DNA of 64,000 bases from UBA6623 sp965238125 (GTDB lineage: Bacteria; Acidobacteriota; Terriglobia; Bryobacterales; UBA6623), in the NCBI GenBank assembly GCA_965238125.1, contig OZ250179.1, positions 6,014,001 to 6,078,000 of the forward strand. Direction: 5' to 3'. Position numbers and translations under genes: made by a program. Within the stretch, counting starts at the first letter, position 1, and every line of letters begins with the position of its first letter. Positions 22,826 to 32,815 of the stretch are shown in pieces. Below the pieces are notes generated by a model that did no database searches, was not told where the DNA came from, and saw only the letters and a list, made by a program, of their open reading frames with translations.

Positions 22826-25800
22826 GTCTTCCGGAATTCTCCATCCAGCGGCCGGTCACGGTGCTCATGGGGTGCTTGATCGCCGTACTGCTCGGCGGCA
22901 TCGCCTTTGTTCGGATCCCGGTCGATCTGATGCCGGAGACCGAATACCCGACCATCAGCGTCAATGTCGGCTACGAAGGCGTCGCGCCCGAGGAGATGGA
23001 GACTCTTGTCGCCCGCCCGCTCGAGCAGACGCTCGCCGCCGCTCCGGGGATGGAAGAAATCACGTCGTCTTCCTCGGAAGGCCGCGCCAGCGTGCGCTGC
23101 CGCTTTCTGTACGGTACCGACCTCGACGAAGCCGCCAACGACATTCGCGCTCGCATCGACCGCCGCCGCACGATGCTGCCCGACGACATCGATCCCCCGA
23201 CCGTTTACAAGTACGACATCTCGCAATACCCGATCATGTCGTTGACCATCGCTTCAAGCGAAATGGATCCCAAGGAACTGCGCCATTTCACCGAGAAGCA
23301 CATTCAATACCGCATCGAGCGCGTCGGGGGCGTCGCGCAGGCGCGCATATCGGGCGGGCTGCGCCGCGAGATCCACGTCAATCTGTCTCTGGAAAAGCTG
23401 CGGGCGCTTAATCTCTCGACCGCGCAGGTCGTCGCCACGCTGCGCCGCGAAAACATCAACCGGCCCGTGGGGCCGGTCAAGGAAGGACGCTACGAAGTCC
23501 TGTTCCGCACCGCGGGCGAGTTCGAGAACGTCAACGACATTCTCGATGTCGGCGTTGCCAATCGCAACGGCGTCCCCGTCTATATGCGCGACATCGCCAC
23601 GGTCGAAGACGCCCACGAAGATGTTCGCTACATCGTTTCGGCCGACGGCAAACCGGCCGTCCGGCTCTTCGTCTATAAGCAATCGGGAGCCAATACGGTC
23701 AACGTCTCGGCGGGCGTCCACAAAGAAATGGCCCGCCTTCACGAAGACTACCCGACGGTCTCGATCGGCGCGCCGTGGGATACGGCCAACTTCATTCGCT
23801 CGGCGATCAGCAACGTGCGGCAGGCGACGGTGGTCGGCGGCGGGTTGGCCGTTTTCGTGTTGTTGTTTTTCTTGCGCAGCCTCACGAGCACTCTCATCAT
23901 CGGCATCGCCATTCCGGTATCGGTGATTGCGACCTTTGCGTTGATGTTCTTCAACGGCTTCACGTTGAACATCGTTTCTTTCGGCGGCTTGGCTCTGGGC
24001 GTGGGCATGTTGGTGGATAACGCCATCGTCGTGCTCGAGAACATCTTCCGCCACCGCGAACAGGGCCGCGAAATCAAGCAGGCCGCCGTGATGGGCAGCA
24101 AGGAGGTCGCCACCGCGATCACGGCCTCGACGCTGACGACGATCGCCGTTTTCGTCCCGGTGCTGTTCATGGGCGGCGTCTCGGCGCAAACGTTCAAGCA
24201 GTTGGCCTGGGTGATTTCCTTCGCGCTGTTTTGCTCGCTGGTGATTGCGATTACCGTCGTTCCGATGCTCTGCTCTCGCTTCCCGGGCAGCGGCAAAGCA
24301 AGCGAGGGCGCGCTGAGCCGAAAGATGGGAGCGCTCCAGGAAGACATGGCGCAGTGGTACGGAGGCGTCATTTCTCGGGCTCTCGATCATCGCGTCGCGG
24401 TGATCGCGAGTGCCGCCCTGCTTTTCGCCGGATCGGTCTATCTTCTTCCTCTGATCGGCGTGGAGTTGCAACCCGAAGTCGACGAGGGCCAGATTCGCGT
24501 CAATCTCGATCTCGAACCCGGCACGCGCGTCGAGGTCACCGACGCGGTCGTGCAGCGCATTGCTCAGATCGTGCGTGACGAGATTCCCGATGAGGTCAAG
24601 CACATCATGACCGAAGCCGGCAGCGCCAGCACCTGGCGCGCCGAGGGAACCAACGAGGGCGAATTGCGCATCGAGTTGGTCGACCAAGATCAGCGCGACC
24701 GCTCGGCGGCCGAAATCGCCGAGGCGCTGCGCCCCATGATGCACGTCGAACCCGGCATGCTGATCCGCACCCGCGTCAGCGGCGGCTTGCACAAGCGTGG
24801 CGGCTTCAGCGACGACGATCGGCTGACCGTCGAGGTTCGCGGCCACGACATGCTGGTCATGCGCGGGTTGGCCGATCGAGTGCGCGAAACCATGATGGCG
24901 ACCGAGGGCGTTCGGAACTCCCGGGTCAGCCAACAGCCCGGCTTTCCGGAAATGCTGATCTCGGTCGACCGCGCCAAGGCGACGGCAATGGGCTTGGCGG
25001 TCTCGGAAGTCGCTGAAACTCTCGAAACCGCCATCGGCGGCACGCGCGCCTCAATGTATCGCGAACAAGGCGATGAATACGACATTCTCGTTCGCCTGCG
25101 CGAGGAAGACCGCTTGAACGTCGGACAGGTTCCCCAAGTGCCCATCACGCTGCCCGACGGCAGCGTGATCCCCGCCGAGAGCATCGTGCGCATGCGCCGT
25201 CAAGAAGGCCCCTTCGAAATTACGCGCTCCGATCAGGAACGCATCATCCTCGTCAGCGGCGTGATCGCCGGCCGCGATCTGGGAAGCGTCGTCGCCGACT
25301 TGAAGGAGTCCATCGGGCGCATCGACCGCCCCAGGGGGTACGAGTTCGTTTTCGGCGGCGAGTACGAAGAGCAGCAAGAAGCCTTTCAACAGATGACGTT
25401 CGCCGCGATTCTGGCGTTTATTCTGGTCTACATGGTGATGGCCTCGCAATTCGAGTCGTTGCGCGATCCGTTGATCATTTTGTTCTCGGTTCCTCTGGCG
25501 CTGATCGGCATTGTGCTGATGCTGCTGATGACCGAGACGACTTTTAACATTCAGGCCTTTCTCGGCGTCATTGTTCTGGTCGGCATCGTGGTCAACAATG
25601 CCATCGTCTTGCTCGACTATACGAATCGTCTGCGCCGCGAGCAGCGTTGGGATCTGCGCGAAGCCGTCATCACGGCCGGCTCGCGGCGACTCCGGCCGAT
25701 CTTGATGACCACGATTACGACCATGCTGGGGCTGGCGCCGATGGCGCTCGGCCTCGGCGAAGGCGGAGAGCTGCAAGCCCCGATGGCGCGCGTCGTCATC

Positions 25801-25941
25801 GGGGGTCTGGCCACCTCGACGCTGATCACCTTGGTGGTCATTCCGGTTATCTACATGGCACTCGAGGAGAGAGCGGAGAAGGCCGCGGTTCGCCGCGAAG
25901 CCGCCGCCGGCCTGGCACCGGTGGAATCCGCCGGGGACTAG
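22822..25941 (+). CDS. RND efflux transporter, first of a tandem pair
   Basis: A 1039-residue inner-membrane proton-driven exporter of the HAE1 type. N-terminus FSIQRPVTVLMGCLIAVLLGG is the first membrane helix. The porter domain begins VDLMPETEYPTISV. The proton-relay helix reads GVGMLVDNAIVVLENI, with one Asp where AcrB has two. The second half repeats the plan, ending ITTMLGLAPMALGLGEGGELQAPMARVVIGG. ATGA overlap with the adaptor gene indicates coupling. Likely cargo is hydrophobic drugs, lipids or bile-like compounds; sequence does not decide. Confidence 0.92.
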   Translation: MSLPEFSIQRPVTVLMGCLIAVLLGGIAFVRIPVDLMPETEYPTISVNVGYEGVAPEEMETLVARPLEQTLAAAPGMEEITSSSSEGRASVRCRFLYGTDLDEAANDIRARIDRRRTMLPDDIDPPTVYKYDISQYPIMSLTIASSEMDPKELRHFTEKHIQYRIERVGGVAQARISGGLRREIHVNLSLEKLRALNLSTAQVVATLRRENINRPVGPVKEGRYEVLFRTAGEFENVNDILDVGVANRNGVPVYMRDIATVEDAHEDVRYIVSADGKPAVRLFVYKQSGANTVNVSAGVHKEMARLHEDYPTVSIGAPWDTANFIRSAISNVRQATVVGGGLAVFVLLFFLRSLTSTLIIGIAIPVSVIATFALMFFNGFTLNIVSFGGLALGVGMLVDNAIVVLENIFRHREQGREIKQAAVMGSKEVATAITASTLTTIAVFVPVLFMGGVSAQTFKQLAWVISFALFCSLVIAITVVPMLCSRFPGSGKASEGALSRKMGALQEDMAQWYGGVISRALDHRVAVIASAALLFAGSVYLLPLIGVELQPEVDEGQIRVNLDLEPGTRVEVTDAVVQRIAQIVRDEIPDEVKHIMTEAGSASTWRAEGTNEGELRIELVDQDQRDRSAAEIAEALRPMMHVEPGMLIRTRVSGGLHKRGGFSDDDRLTVEVRGHDMLVMRGLADRVRETMMATEGVRNSRVSQQPGFPEMLISVDRAKATAMGLAVSEVAETLETAIGGTRASMYREQGDEYDILVRLREEDRLNVGQVPQVPITLPDGSVIPAESIVRMRRQEGPFEITRSDQERIILVSGVIAGRDLGSVVADLKESIGRIDRPRGYEFVFGGEYEEQQEAFQQMTFAAILAFILVYMVMASQFESLRDPLIILFSVPLALIGIVLMLLMTETTFNIQAFLGVIVLVGIVVNNAIVLLDYTNRLRREQRWDLREAVITAGSRRLRPILMTTITTMLGLAPMALGLGEGGELQAPMARVVIGGLATSTLITLVVIPVIYMALEERAEKAAVRREAAAGLAPVESAGD

Positions 25942-26003
25942 CTTGCATTGGCCGCCGGGGTACGGGAGATGCTGAACGTATATGCAACAGGAGAAGAGCG
26001 GTT

Positions 26004-29000
26004 ATGAATCTGCCCGACTTTTCCGTCCGTCGGCCCGTCACGGTGCTGATGGGATGCTTGATGGCCACTTTGCTCGGGGCGGTGGCGTTCGTCGAGATCC
26101 CCGTCGATCTGATGCCCGACATCGTCTTCCCGACCCTCAGCATCAGCGCCGACTACGAAGGCGTCGCTCCCGAAGAAATTGAAACACTCGTAACGCGCCC
26201 GCTCGAGGAGGCCTTCGCCGCCGCTCCCGGCGTTGAGGAGGTCACATCGCGCTCCACCGAGGGCCGCTCGTTCATACGCGTCCGTTTCAGTTTCGACACC
26301 AACCTCGACGAAGCCGCCAATGAATTGCGTACGCGTCTGGACCGCCGCCGGGCCTTGCTCCCGGAAGATATGGACTCGCCGACCATTTTCAAGTTCGACG
26401 CCACGCAATTCCCAATCCTGTATATGGCGGTTTCCGCCGACGACATGGATTCGCGCCAACTGCGCCATTACACCGAAAAGAACCTGCAATACCGCATGGA
26501 ACGCGTTCCCGGCGTGGCGCAGTTCACCGTGCGCGGCGGCCTGCGACGCCAGATTCACGTCAATCTCGACCTCAAGAAACTGCGTGCCCTTGACCTCTCG
26601 GTCGCCGAAGTCGTCCGAACCGTCCGCAACGAAAACCTAAACCGTCCGGTCGGCCCGGTTCGCGAGGGACGCTACGAAGTCCTGCTGCGCACCAACGGCG
26701 AATTCACCAACGTCGACGACATTCTCCAGGTCAGCGTCACCACCCGCAACGGCGTGCCGGTCTATTTGCGCGACATCGCCACCGTCGAAGATTCGCACGA
26801 GGACATTCGCTACTACGTCACCGTCAACGGACGCTCGGCCGTCAACATGATGGTCTACAAGCAGTCCGGCGCCAATACGGTCAAGGTGTCCGACGCGGTT
26901 TGGGAAGAGGTCGAGCGCATCCATCGCGACTACCCGAACATCCACGTCACCGCCATGTTCGACCAGTCCAAATTCATTCGCGGCGCGATTTCGAACCTCC
27001 GCGACGCGGCGTTGATGGGCTCGGGGCTGGCGGTCTTTGTGCTGTTCTTCTTCCTGCGCAGCATCTCGAGCACGGCCATCATCGGCGTGGCGATCCCGGT
27101 CTCGGTGATCACGACTTTCGCGCTGATGTACTTTAACGGCTTCACGCTGAACATCATTTCCTTCGGCGGGCTGGCGCTCGGCGTGGGGATGTTGGTCGAC
27201 AACTCGATCGTCGTTCTCGAAAACATTTTCCGCCACCGCGAACAAGGGAAGAGCCTGCAACAAGCCTCGCTGCAGGGCAGCCGCGAAGTCGGTACCGCGA
27301 TCACCGCCTCCACGCTGACCACGATCGCCGTTTTCGTTCCCGTGCTGTTCATGGGCGGCATCGCGGCGCAGAACTTCCAGCAGCTCGCCTATGTCGTTTC
27401 GTTCTCGCTGCTTTGCTCTTTGGTCATCGCCCTGACCGTGGTGCCCACTTTGTGCTCCCGGTTCCTGGGCACCGCCTCCGACGAGGAGCGTCGTTCGGGC
27501 TTGGTCCGGCTGATCGGGCGAATCCACGAAGCGCTCGAAGAGCGCTACGGAAACATCATTTCCTGGTCCGTCGATCACCGCAAGACCGTTGTGGCCGCCG
27601 CCGCCGCGGTCTTTGCCGGCGCGATCTACTTGGCGCCCTATGTCGGCGTCGAGCTACAACCGGAGGCCGACGAGGGTGAGGTTCGCGTTTCGCTCGAGCT
27701 CGAACCCGGCACCCACGTTGACGTCACCGACGCCATCGTGCAGGAGATTTCGAGAGCCGTCCGCGAGATCCCCGAAGTCGAAACCGTCTCCAGCGAATCC
27801 GGCACCAACCCCAGCCCCTTCCGGCCCAGTGGCATGAATAGGGGGTCGCTGCGTATCCAGCTCGTCCCCCACGCCGAGCGCGATCGCTCGGCGCAAGAGG
27901 TCGCCGCGCAAATTCGGACCCTCGTTCAAGCCCGGCCCGGGATGATGGTCCGCACCCGCGTCAGCGGCAGCTTCATTCGCCGCATGACCAGCTTCGGCGG
28001 CGGAGACGGCGATCGCCTTTCGGTCGAGATTCGCGGACATCAGATCGAAGTCTCGCAAAATTTGGCGAATGAAGTCCGCAACATCATGATGTCGACGCCC
28101 GGTGTTACCAGCTCGCAGGTCAGCCTGCGTCCCGGGCAGCCGGAAATGGTCGTCACCGTCGATCGCCCCAAAGCGTCGAGCCTCGGGTTGCGCGTGTCCG
28201 AAGTTGCCGACACGCTTGAAACCGCCATCGGCGGCACCCGCGCGTCGTTCTATCGCGAGGAGGGCGACGAGTACGACATCGTTGTGCGTTTGCAGGAAAA
28301 AGACCGCCTCGCGCTGGCCAATGTCGGACAGATTCCGATCACCACCCCTGGCGGCCGCACTCTACCCGCGGAAAGCATTGTTCGGATGAAGCGCCAGGAA
28401 GGTCCGATCGAAATCAATCGCGCCGACCAGCAGCGCATCATCACCGTCAGCGGCACCATCGCCGACCGCGACCTTGGCAGCATCGTCGGCGACTTGCAAG
28501 CGGCTTTCCTGAAACTTCCCAAACCCGAAGGCTACGAGATTCGTTTCGGCGGCGAATGGGAAGAGCAACAAGAGGCCTTCCTAGCCATGCTCTTCGCCGC
28601 TCTACTGGCGCTCGTGCTGGTCTATATGGTGATGGCGTCGCAGTTTGAATCCCTACGCGACCCCTTTATCATTCTCTTCTCGATTCCGCTCGCGGCCATT
28701 GGCGTGATCCTCATCTTGCTGCTTACCGGGACCACCTTCAACATTCAAGGTTTCCTCGGCGTTATCGTCTTGGTGGGGATTGTGGTCAACAACGCCATCG
28801 TGCTCATCGACTATACGAACCTGCTACGCCGGGAGAGCAACTACACCCTGCGTGAAGCCGTCGTGACCGCCGGGCGTCGCCGTCTGCGCCCGATTCTGAT
28901 GACCACGATCACAACGATTCTCGGGTTGACGCCCATGGCTCTTGGTTTGGGTGAAGGCGGCGAGATGCAGGCGCCGATGGCGCGCGTCGTGATCGGCGGG

Positions 29001-29135
29001 CTGACCACTTCGACGCTCATCACGCTGGTGATCATTCCGGTGATCTACATGATGCTCGAGGAGCGCGCCGAAAAAGCCGCCGAGCGGCGGCAGGCCGGCA
29101 TCGATCTGCATCCGCAACCGGCCTCGGGCGACTAG
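26004..29135 (+). CDS. RND efflux transporter, second of a tandem pair
   Basis: A 1043-residue paralogue of the preceding pump, closely similar over its length (FSVRRPVTVLMGCLMATLLGA, LVDNSIVVLENIFRHREQGK, LGLTPMALGLGEGGEMQ). The start is the ATG at 26004 with AGGAGA about ten bases before; the frame is open upstream inside the first pump gene but that is not used. Two RND genes behind one adaptor recall MdtABC, where the two pumps form mixed trimers. No outer-membrane channel gene follows, so a TolC-like protein must be encoded elsewhere. Confidence 0.92.
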   Translation: MNLPDFSVRRPVTVLMGCLMATLLGAVAFVEIPVDLMPDIVFPTLSISADYEGVAPEEIETLVTRPLEEAFAAAPGVEEVTSRSTEGRSFIRVRFSFDTNLDEAANELRTRLDRRRALLPEDMDSPTIFKFDATQFPILYMAVSADDMDSRQLRHYTEKNLQYRMERVPGVAQFTVRGGLRRQIHVNLDLKKLRALDLSVAEVVRTVRNENLNRPVGPVREGRYEVLLRTNGEFTNVDDILQVSVTTRNGVPVYLRDIATVEDSHEDIRYYVTVNGRSAVNMMVYKQSGANTVKVSDAVWEEVERIHRDYPNIHVTAMFDQSKFIRGAISNLRDAALMGSGLAVFVLFFFLRSISSTAIIGVAIPVSVITTFALMYFNGFTLNIISFGGLALGVGMLVDNSIVVLENIFRHREQGKSLQQASLQGSREVGTAITASTLTTIAVFVPVLFMGGIAAQNFQQLAYVVSFSLLCSLVIALTVVPTLCSRFLGTASDEERRSGLVRLIGRIHEALEERYGNIISWSVDHRKTVVAAAAAVFAGAIYLAPYVGVELQPEADEGEVRVSLELEPGTHVDVTDAIVQEISRAVREIPEVETVSSESGTNPSPFRPSGMNRGSLRIQLVPHAERDRSAQEVAAQIRTLVQARPGMMVRTRVSGSFIRRMTSFGGGDGDRLSVEIRGHQIEVSQNLANEVRNIMMSTPGVTSSQVSLRPGQPEMVVTVDRPKASSLGLRVSEVADTLETAIGGTRASFYREEGDEYDIVVRLQEKDRLALANVGQIPITTPGGRTLPAESIVRMKRQEGPIEINRADQQRIITVSGTIADRDLGSIVGDLQAAFLKLPKPEGYEIRFGGEWEEQQEAFLAMLFAALLALVLVYMVMASQFESLRDPFIILFSIPLAAIGVILILLLTGTTFNIQGFLGVIVLVGIVVNNAIVLIDYTNLLRRESNYTLREAVVTAGRRRLRPILMTTITTILGLTPMALGLGEGGEMQAPMARVVIGGLTTSTLITLVIIPVIYMMLEERAEKAAERRQAGIDLHPQPASGD

Positions 29136-29152
29136 GATCGCCCCGACGTGGC

Positions 29153-29193
29153 GCACGTCTCCAGACGTGCCGTGTCGGGCTTTCGAGCCCGAC
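29153..29193. repeat. two hairpins after the RND genes
   Basis: GCACGTCT-CC-AGACGTGC (29153-29170) is followed by GTCGGGCT-TTCG-AGCCCGAC (29174-29193), both perfect stems. The flanking CCCCGACGTGGCGCACG recurs at 45244-45260 beside another hairpin. With no T-tract this is best seen as a dispersed repeat that may also end the efflux transcript. Confidence 0.5.
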
Positions 29194-29276
29194 ATGTCTG
29201 CTTCGTGCGTTGAATCCCGGTCGCGGAGTCGCAGCCCCCCTCCGCTGGTAAACTTGGTAACGCTCCTACGTACTCC

Positions 29277-30818
29277 ATGTCCAAACGAAACTCCCGCCCA
29301 TTTTTATTACTCGCACTCGTGTCGGCGCTCGCCGCCGCCTGTTCGTCGGTGCCCGAAACAACCGCACCCAACATCCTCTTCGTCTTTGCCGACGATCACG
29401 CTTATCAAGCCATCAGCGCCTACGGCTCGAAGATCAACCAAACCCCGAACATCGACCGCCTCGCGCGCGAGGGAATTCGCTTTGACCGCTGCTTGGTGAC
29501 CAACTCGATCTGCGCCCCTTCCCGGGCCGTGATCTTGTCCGGCAAATACAGTCACCTCAACGGCGTGCTCGACAATCAGTTGGCCTTCGACGGCAACCAA
29601 CTGACTTTCCCGAAACTGCTGCAACAGGCCGGTTACCAAACCGCTCTGATCGGCAAATGGCACCTCAAGAGCGACCCGACCGGCTTCGATCACTGGGAAG
29701 TTCTCCCCGGCCAAGGCGCTTACTACAACCCCGATTTCCGTACCCGCAGAGGCGCCAAAACCTACCAGGGGCACACAACCGACGTCACCACCGACCTCGC
29801 TCTCGACTGGCTCGAAAACACCCGCGCGCCCGATCAGCCGTTCCTGCTGATGTATCAGCACAAGGCGCCCCACCGCAATTGGATGCCCGGCCTTGAATAC
29901 CTTTCGATGTTCGGCGGCGAAACCGTGCCGGAACCCGAGACTCTCTTCGACGACTACAGCCACCGCGCCTCTCCGGCCCGCAACCAGGAAATGGAAGTCG
30001 GCCGCCACATGTTTGATTCCTACGATCTCAAGATCGCCCCGCGAGCCCCCGAAGGCCTTTCCGAGCAGGAAGACGCGCAATGGGAAAGAACCTACGGACG
30101 CCTCACCACCGAGCAGGCCGAGGCTTGGTACGCCGCCTACGAGCCGAAGAACGAACAACTGCACAAAGAAAACCCCCAAGGCGCCGACCGCGTGCGTTGG
30201 AACTACCAGCGCTATATCAAGGACTACCTGCGCTGCATCACGCAAATCGACCGAAACCTCGGCCGCGTGCTCGACTACCTCGACGAAAGCGGGCTGGCGA
30301 AAAACACCGTTGTCGTCTATTCCTCCGACCAAGGGTTCTACCTCGGCGAGCACGGTTGGTACGACAAGCGCTGGATGTACGAAGAATCGCTGCGCACGCC
30401 GCTGATCGTCCGCTGGCCCGGGCAAGTCGCGCCCGGCGGCGTCAACCGCGCGATCACTTCGAACCTCGATTTCGCGCCGACGTTTCTTGACATAGCCGGG
30501 GTCGCGGCGCCGGCCGACATGCAGGGCGCCAGCCTCGCGCCCTTGCTGCGCTCGGAGACCGTCGAGGGATGGCGCGAGAGCTTCTACTACCACTACTACG
30601 AAAACGACGCCCACAACGTCGTCCCGCACTACGGCGTGGCCACCGATCGTTACAAGCTGATCCACTACCCCGCCACGGCTGAGTGGGAATTGTTTGACCG
30701 TGAAAGCGACCCGAACGAAATCGCAAGCCGCTACGACGACCCCACATACGAAAAGGTTCGGGCCGATCTGCGCGCCGAACTCGAACGGTTGCGGAAAGAC
30801 CTACAAGTTGTCCCCTGA
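29277..30818 (+). CDS. sulfatase, predicted lipoprotein
   Basis: A 513-residue type I sulfatase. A lipoprotein signal ends at Cys22 (SALAAAC). Metal ligands D39 and D40 are in FVFADDHAYQ. Cys79 in SICAPSRAVILSGKYSH is the CxPSR motif whose Cys is converted to formylglycine. Other marks: IGKWHLKSD near residue 123, YQHKAPHRNW near 202, SSDQGFYLGEHGWYDKR near 350. It hydrolyses sulfate esters, probably on polysaccharides, in the cell envelope. No sulfatase-maturing enzyme is next to it; neither radical SAM gene in the window has the anSME look. Confidence 0.92.
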   Translation: MSKRNSRPFLLLALVSALAAACSSVPETTAPNILFVFADDHAYQAISAYGSKINQTPNIDRLAREGIRFDRCLVTNSICAPSRAVILSGKYSHLNGVLDNQLAFDGNQLTFPKLLQQAGYQTALIGKWHLKSDPTGFDHWEVLPGQGAYYNPDFRTRRGAKTYQGHTTDVTTDLALDWLENTRAPDQPFLLMYQHKAPHRNWMPGLEYLSMFGGETVPEPETLFDDYSHRASPARNQEMEVGRHMFDSYDLKIAPRAPEGLSEQEDAQWERTYGRLTTEQAEAWYAAYEPKNEQLHKENPQGADRVRWNYQRYIKDYLRCITQIDRNLGRVLDYLDESGLAKNTVVVYSSDQGFYLGEHGWYDKRWMYEESLRTPLIVRWPGQVAPGGVNRAITSNLDFAPTFLDIAGVAAPADMQGASLAPLLRSETVEGWRESFYYHYYENDAHNVVPHYGVATDRYKLIHYPATAEWELFDRESDPNEIASRYDDPTYEKVRADLRAELERLRKDLQVVP

Positions 30819-30904
30819 CGCTTCGGCCGCGGTCGGGCCGTGACGATGGCTACTCTCGGGACGCAATGTCGGCCGACCCGCGTGTTATACCTAATGAGGA
30901 ACGA

Positions 30905-32815
30905 ATGGTCCGTCGAATGACATTGGTGTCGCCGCAATCCCGCAACCGAACAGCTTCCATGACCCGACCGCTGCAGCTTTGCGTCGGCCTCGTACTGCTC
31001 CTGACTCTGAGCGCTCCCGGGGCCGAGCCCCCCAAGCCCGGGCCGGTCGAGATCCTGCCGCTCGACGAAGTCACCCCCGGTATGGAAGCCGTCGCCTGGA
31101 CCGTTTTCTCGGGGCACGAGGCCGAGCCGGTCCCTCTCGAAGTGCTCGGCATCATGAGAAATTCCTGGGGTCCCGGCCAGCACATCATCATGGCCAAGCT
31201 TGGCGGCAAGGCCGGCCGCACGAACGTCGCCGGCGGGATGAGCGGCAGCCCGGTTTACTATGACGGCAAGCTGATGGGCGCGATTTCGCTGCGCTTCAGC
31301 GTCTTCTCGCCCGACTCGATCGCCGGGATTACGCCGATCGAGCTGATGCTGCAGATCGACGAGCTCGATCAGGGGCATCCGATTCAAGCGCATGTGCACA
31401 AGGGGCCATTCGCCGGCGAGTCCGGCTCCGATGCGCGCTCCGCTCAAGCCCTTTCCGGCGGCCTTCCGGATCTCGCGAGCGAAATCTGGAATGCCCGCGA
31501 GTTTGAAGCTCCTGAGGATTCCCATGCCACCCCGATTGAAACGCCGCTGACCTTCTCCGGCTTTCATCAGGGCGTGCTCGATGTGTTTCGCGGATACTTC
31601 CGCCGCGCCGGCGTCGTCGTGATGCAGGGCGGCGCCGGCGGCGGGTCAACGGGCGTTAGCGGCGACCGCACGCTGGCCCCGGGCAGCCCCGTGGCCGCCG
31701 TGCTGGTTTCCGGCGACCTCTCGGCAAGCGGGCTCGGGACAGTTACCTATAACGACGGCGAACGCGTGCTGGCCTTCGGTCACGCCATGTTCCGCATGGG
31801 GCCGATCGCGATGCCGATGGCCGCCGCCGACGTCATTACCGTCTTGGCGTCGAAACTGAATCCCGTCAAAATCGCCAATACCGGCGAGATCGTCGGCGCG
31901 CTGCGGCAGGACCGCCAGTCGGGCATCCTCGGCGTGATGGGCGAGCAGGCGCCGATGATCCCCGTCCGTATTGCCGTAAGGCGCTACGACGACACAGGCC
32001 GCCTGCTGCGCGAAAAGAACATTGCTTGCGACATCTTTCAGAACCGCCGCTGGACGCCGCCTCTGATTGTCTTCGCGCTGTTCAACTCCGTCTACGGCCT
32101 CAACGATTTCGCCGATGAAAGCACCTTTCGCCTCAGCGGTGAGATCGAATTCGAAGGCCCGCACCGCATCTCGCTCGAGACGATGCGGACTTCCACCGCC
32201 CAGCCCGTTCCGCCACCGCTGCTGCTGGCCGGCTGGGTCGGCAACAAGGTTCAACGGGTATTCGCCGGCACGGGAGATACCCCCCGCATCGAACGCGTCG
32301 ACCTCACCGTCGACTTGCTTCCCCGGCGCCGGCTGGTGATTGTCGAAAATGCCTGGCTCGACCGCACCCGCGTGCGCCCGGGCGAGCAGGTCGCGGGCCG
32401 GGTCGTACTGCGCCCTTATCACGGTGACCCCATCGAACGCTCGTTTCAAGTCAAGATTCCACCCTCCGCGCCCAAGGGCCGACTCCGCGTCCTCATCAGC
32501 GACGCCCCGACCCTCGACCGCGCCACTCGTATGGCCGGACGCCGGAATCGTTTGATGTCGCTTTCCGAAACCGTGTCGCTGCTCAACAAGGAACACGGCA
32601 ATCACCAGCTTTTCGTGACCTTGCGCCGCCCCGAGGCCACCGCTCACCTCGACGACAAGACGCTGCCCAGTCTGCCGCAGTCCGTCCTCAACGTCATGCA
32701 GGGGACGGCCGGTCGACGGCTCTTCGTCGAGCGCGAGTCCACGCTCGATCAGAGCGTCATGTCGTTCGATTCCATCGTCAGCGGCCGCCAAATCATCGAC
32801 ATCGAGGTCCAGTGA
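30905..32815 (+). CDS. exported S55 (SpoIVB-type) serine peptidase domain protein
   Basis: A 636-residue protein. After a signal (CVGLVLLLTLSAPGA, about residues 26-40) comes the S55 domain: MEAVAWTVFSG, VLGIMRNSWGPGQHIIMAKL, the Ser-bearing GMSGSP at 111-116, AGITPIELML, and AFGHAM with a candidate catalytic His at 293. The C-terminal half looks beta-rich with no recognised domain. S55 peptidases cleave regulators in spore formers; this non-spore group is uncharacterised. I chose ATG 30905 because GAGGA precedes it; ATG 30866 or 30959 are alternatives. Its TGA overlaps the GTG start of the next gene. Confidence 0.8.
   Translation: MVRRMTLVSPQSRNRTASMTRPLQLCVGLVLLLTLSAPGAEPPKPGPVEILPLDEVTPGMEAVAWTVFSGHEAEPVPLEVLGIMRNSWGPGQHIIMAKLGGKAGRTNVAGGMSGSPVYYDGKLMGAISLRFSVFSPDSIAGITPIELMLQIDELDQGHPIQAHVHKGPFAGESGSDARSAQALSGGLPDLASEIWNAREFEAPEDSHATPIETPLTFSGFHQGVLDVFRGYFRRAGVVVMQGGAGGGSTGVSGDRTLAPGSPVAAVLVSGDLSASGLGTVTYNDGERVLAFGHAMFRMGPIAMPMAAADVITVLASKLNPVKIANTGEIVGALRQDRQSGILGVMGEQAPMIPVRIAVRRYDDTGRLLREKNIACDIFQNRRWTPPLIVFALFNSVYGLNDFADESTFRLSGEIEFEGPHRISLETMRTSTAQPVPPPLLLAGWVGNKVQRVFAGTGDTPRIERVDLTVDLLPRRRLVIVENAWLDRTRVRPGEQVAGRVVLRPYHGDPIERSFQVKIPPSAPKGRLRVLISDAPTLDRATRMAGRRNRLMSLSETVSLLNKEHGNHQLFVTLRRPEATAHLDDKTLPSLPQSVLNVMQGTAGRRLFVERESTLDQSVMSFDSIVSGRQIIDIEVQ

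Noticed and set aside
23254..24933. A 559-codon open frame on the minus strand opposite the first RND pump gene
   Set aside because: It is exactly antisense to a strong gene, has no family features, and arises from GC-biased codon use. The same holds for 11782-13665 on the plus strand and many smaller ones.
25647..26003. Long upstream extension of the second RND pump
   Set aside because: It is a shadow of the first pump gene in another frame; the pump N-terminus MNLPDFSVRRPVTV with an AGGAGA site begins at 26004.
29277..30818. Either radical SAM gene as a sulfatase-maturing enzyme for this sulfatase
   Set aside because: The first is of the MJ0619 type and far longer than anSME. The second lacks the anSME hallmarks I would expect and is 16 kb away.
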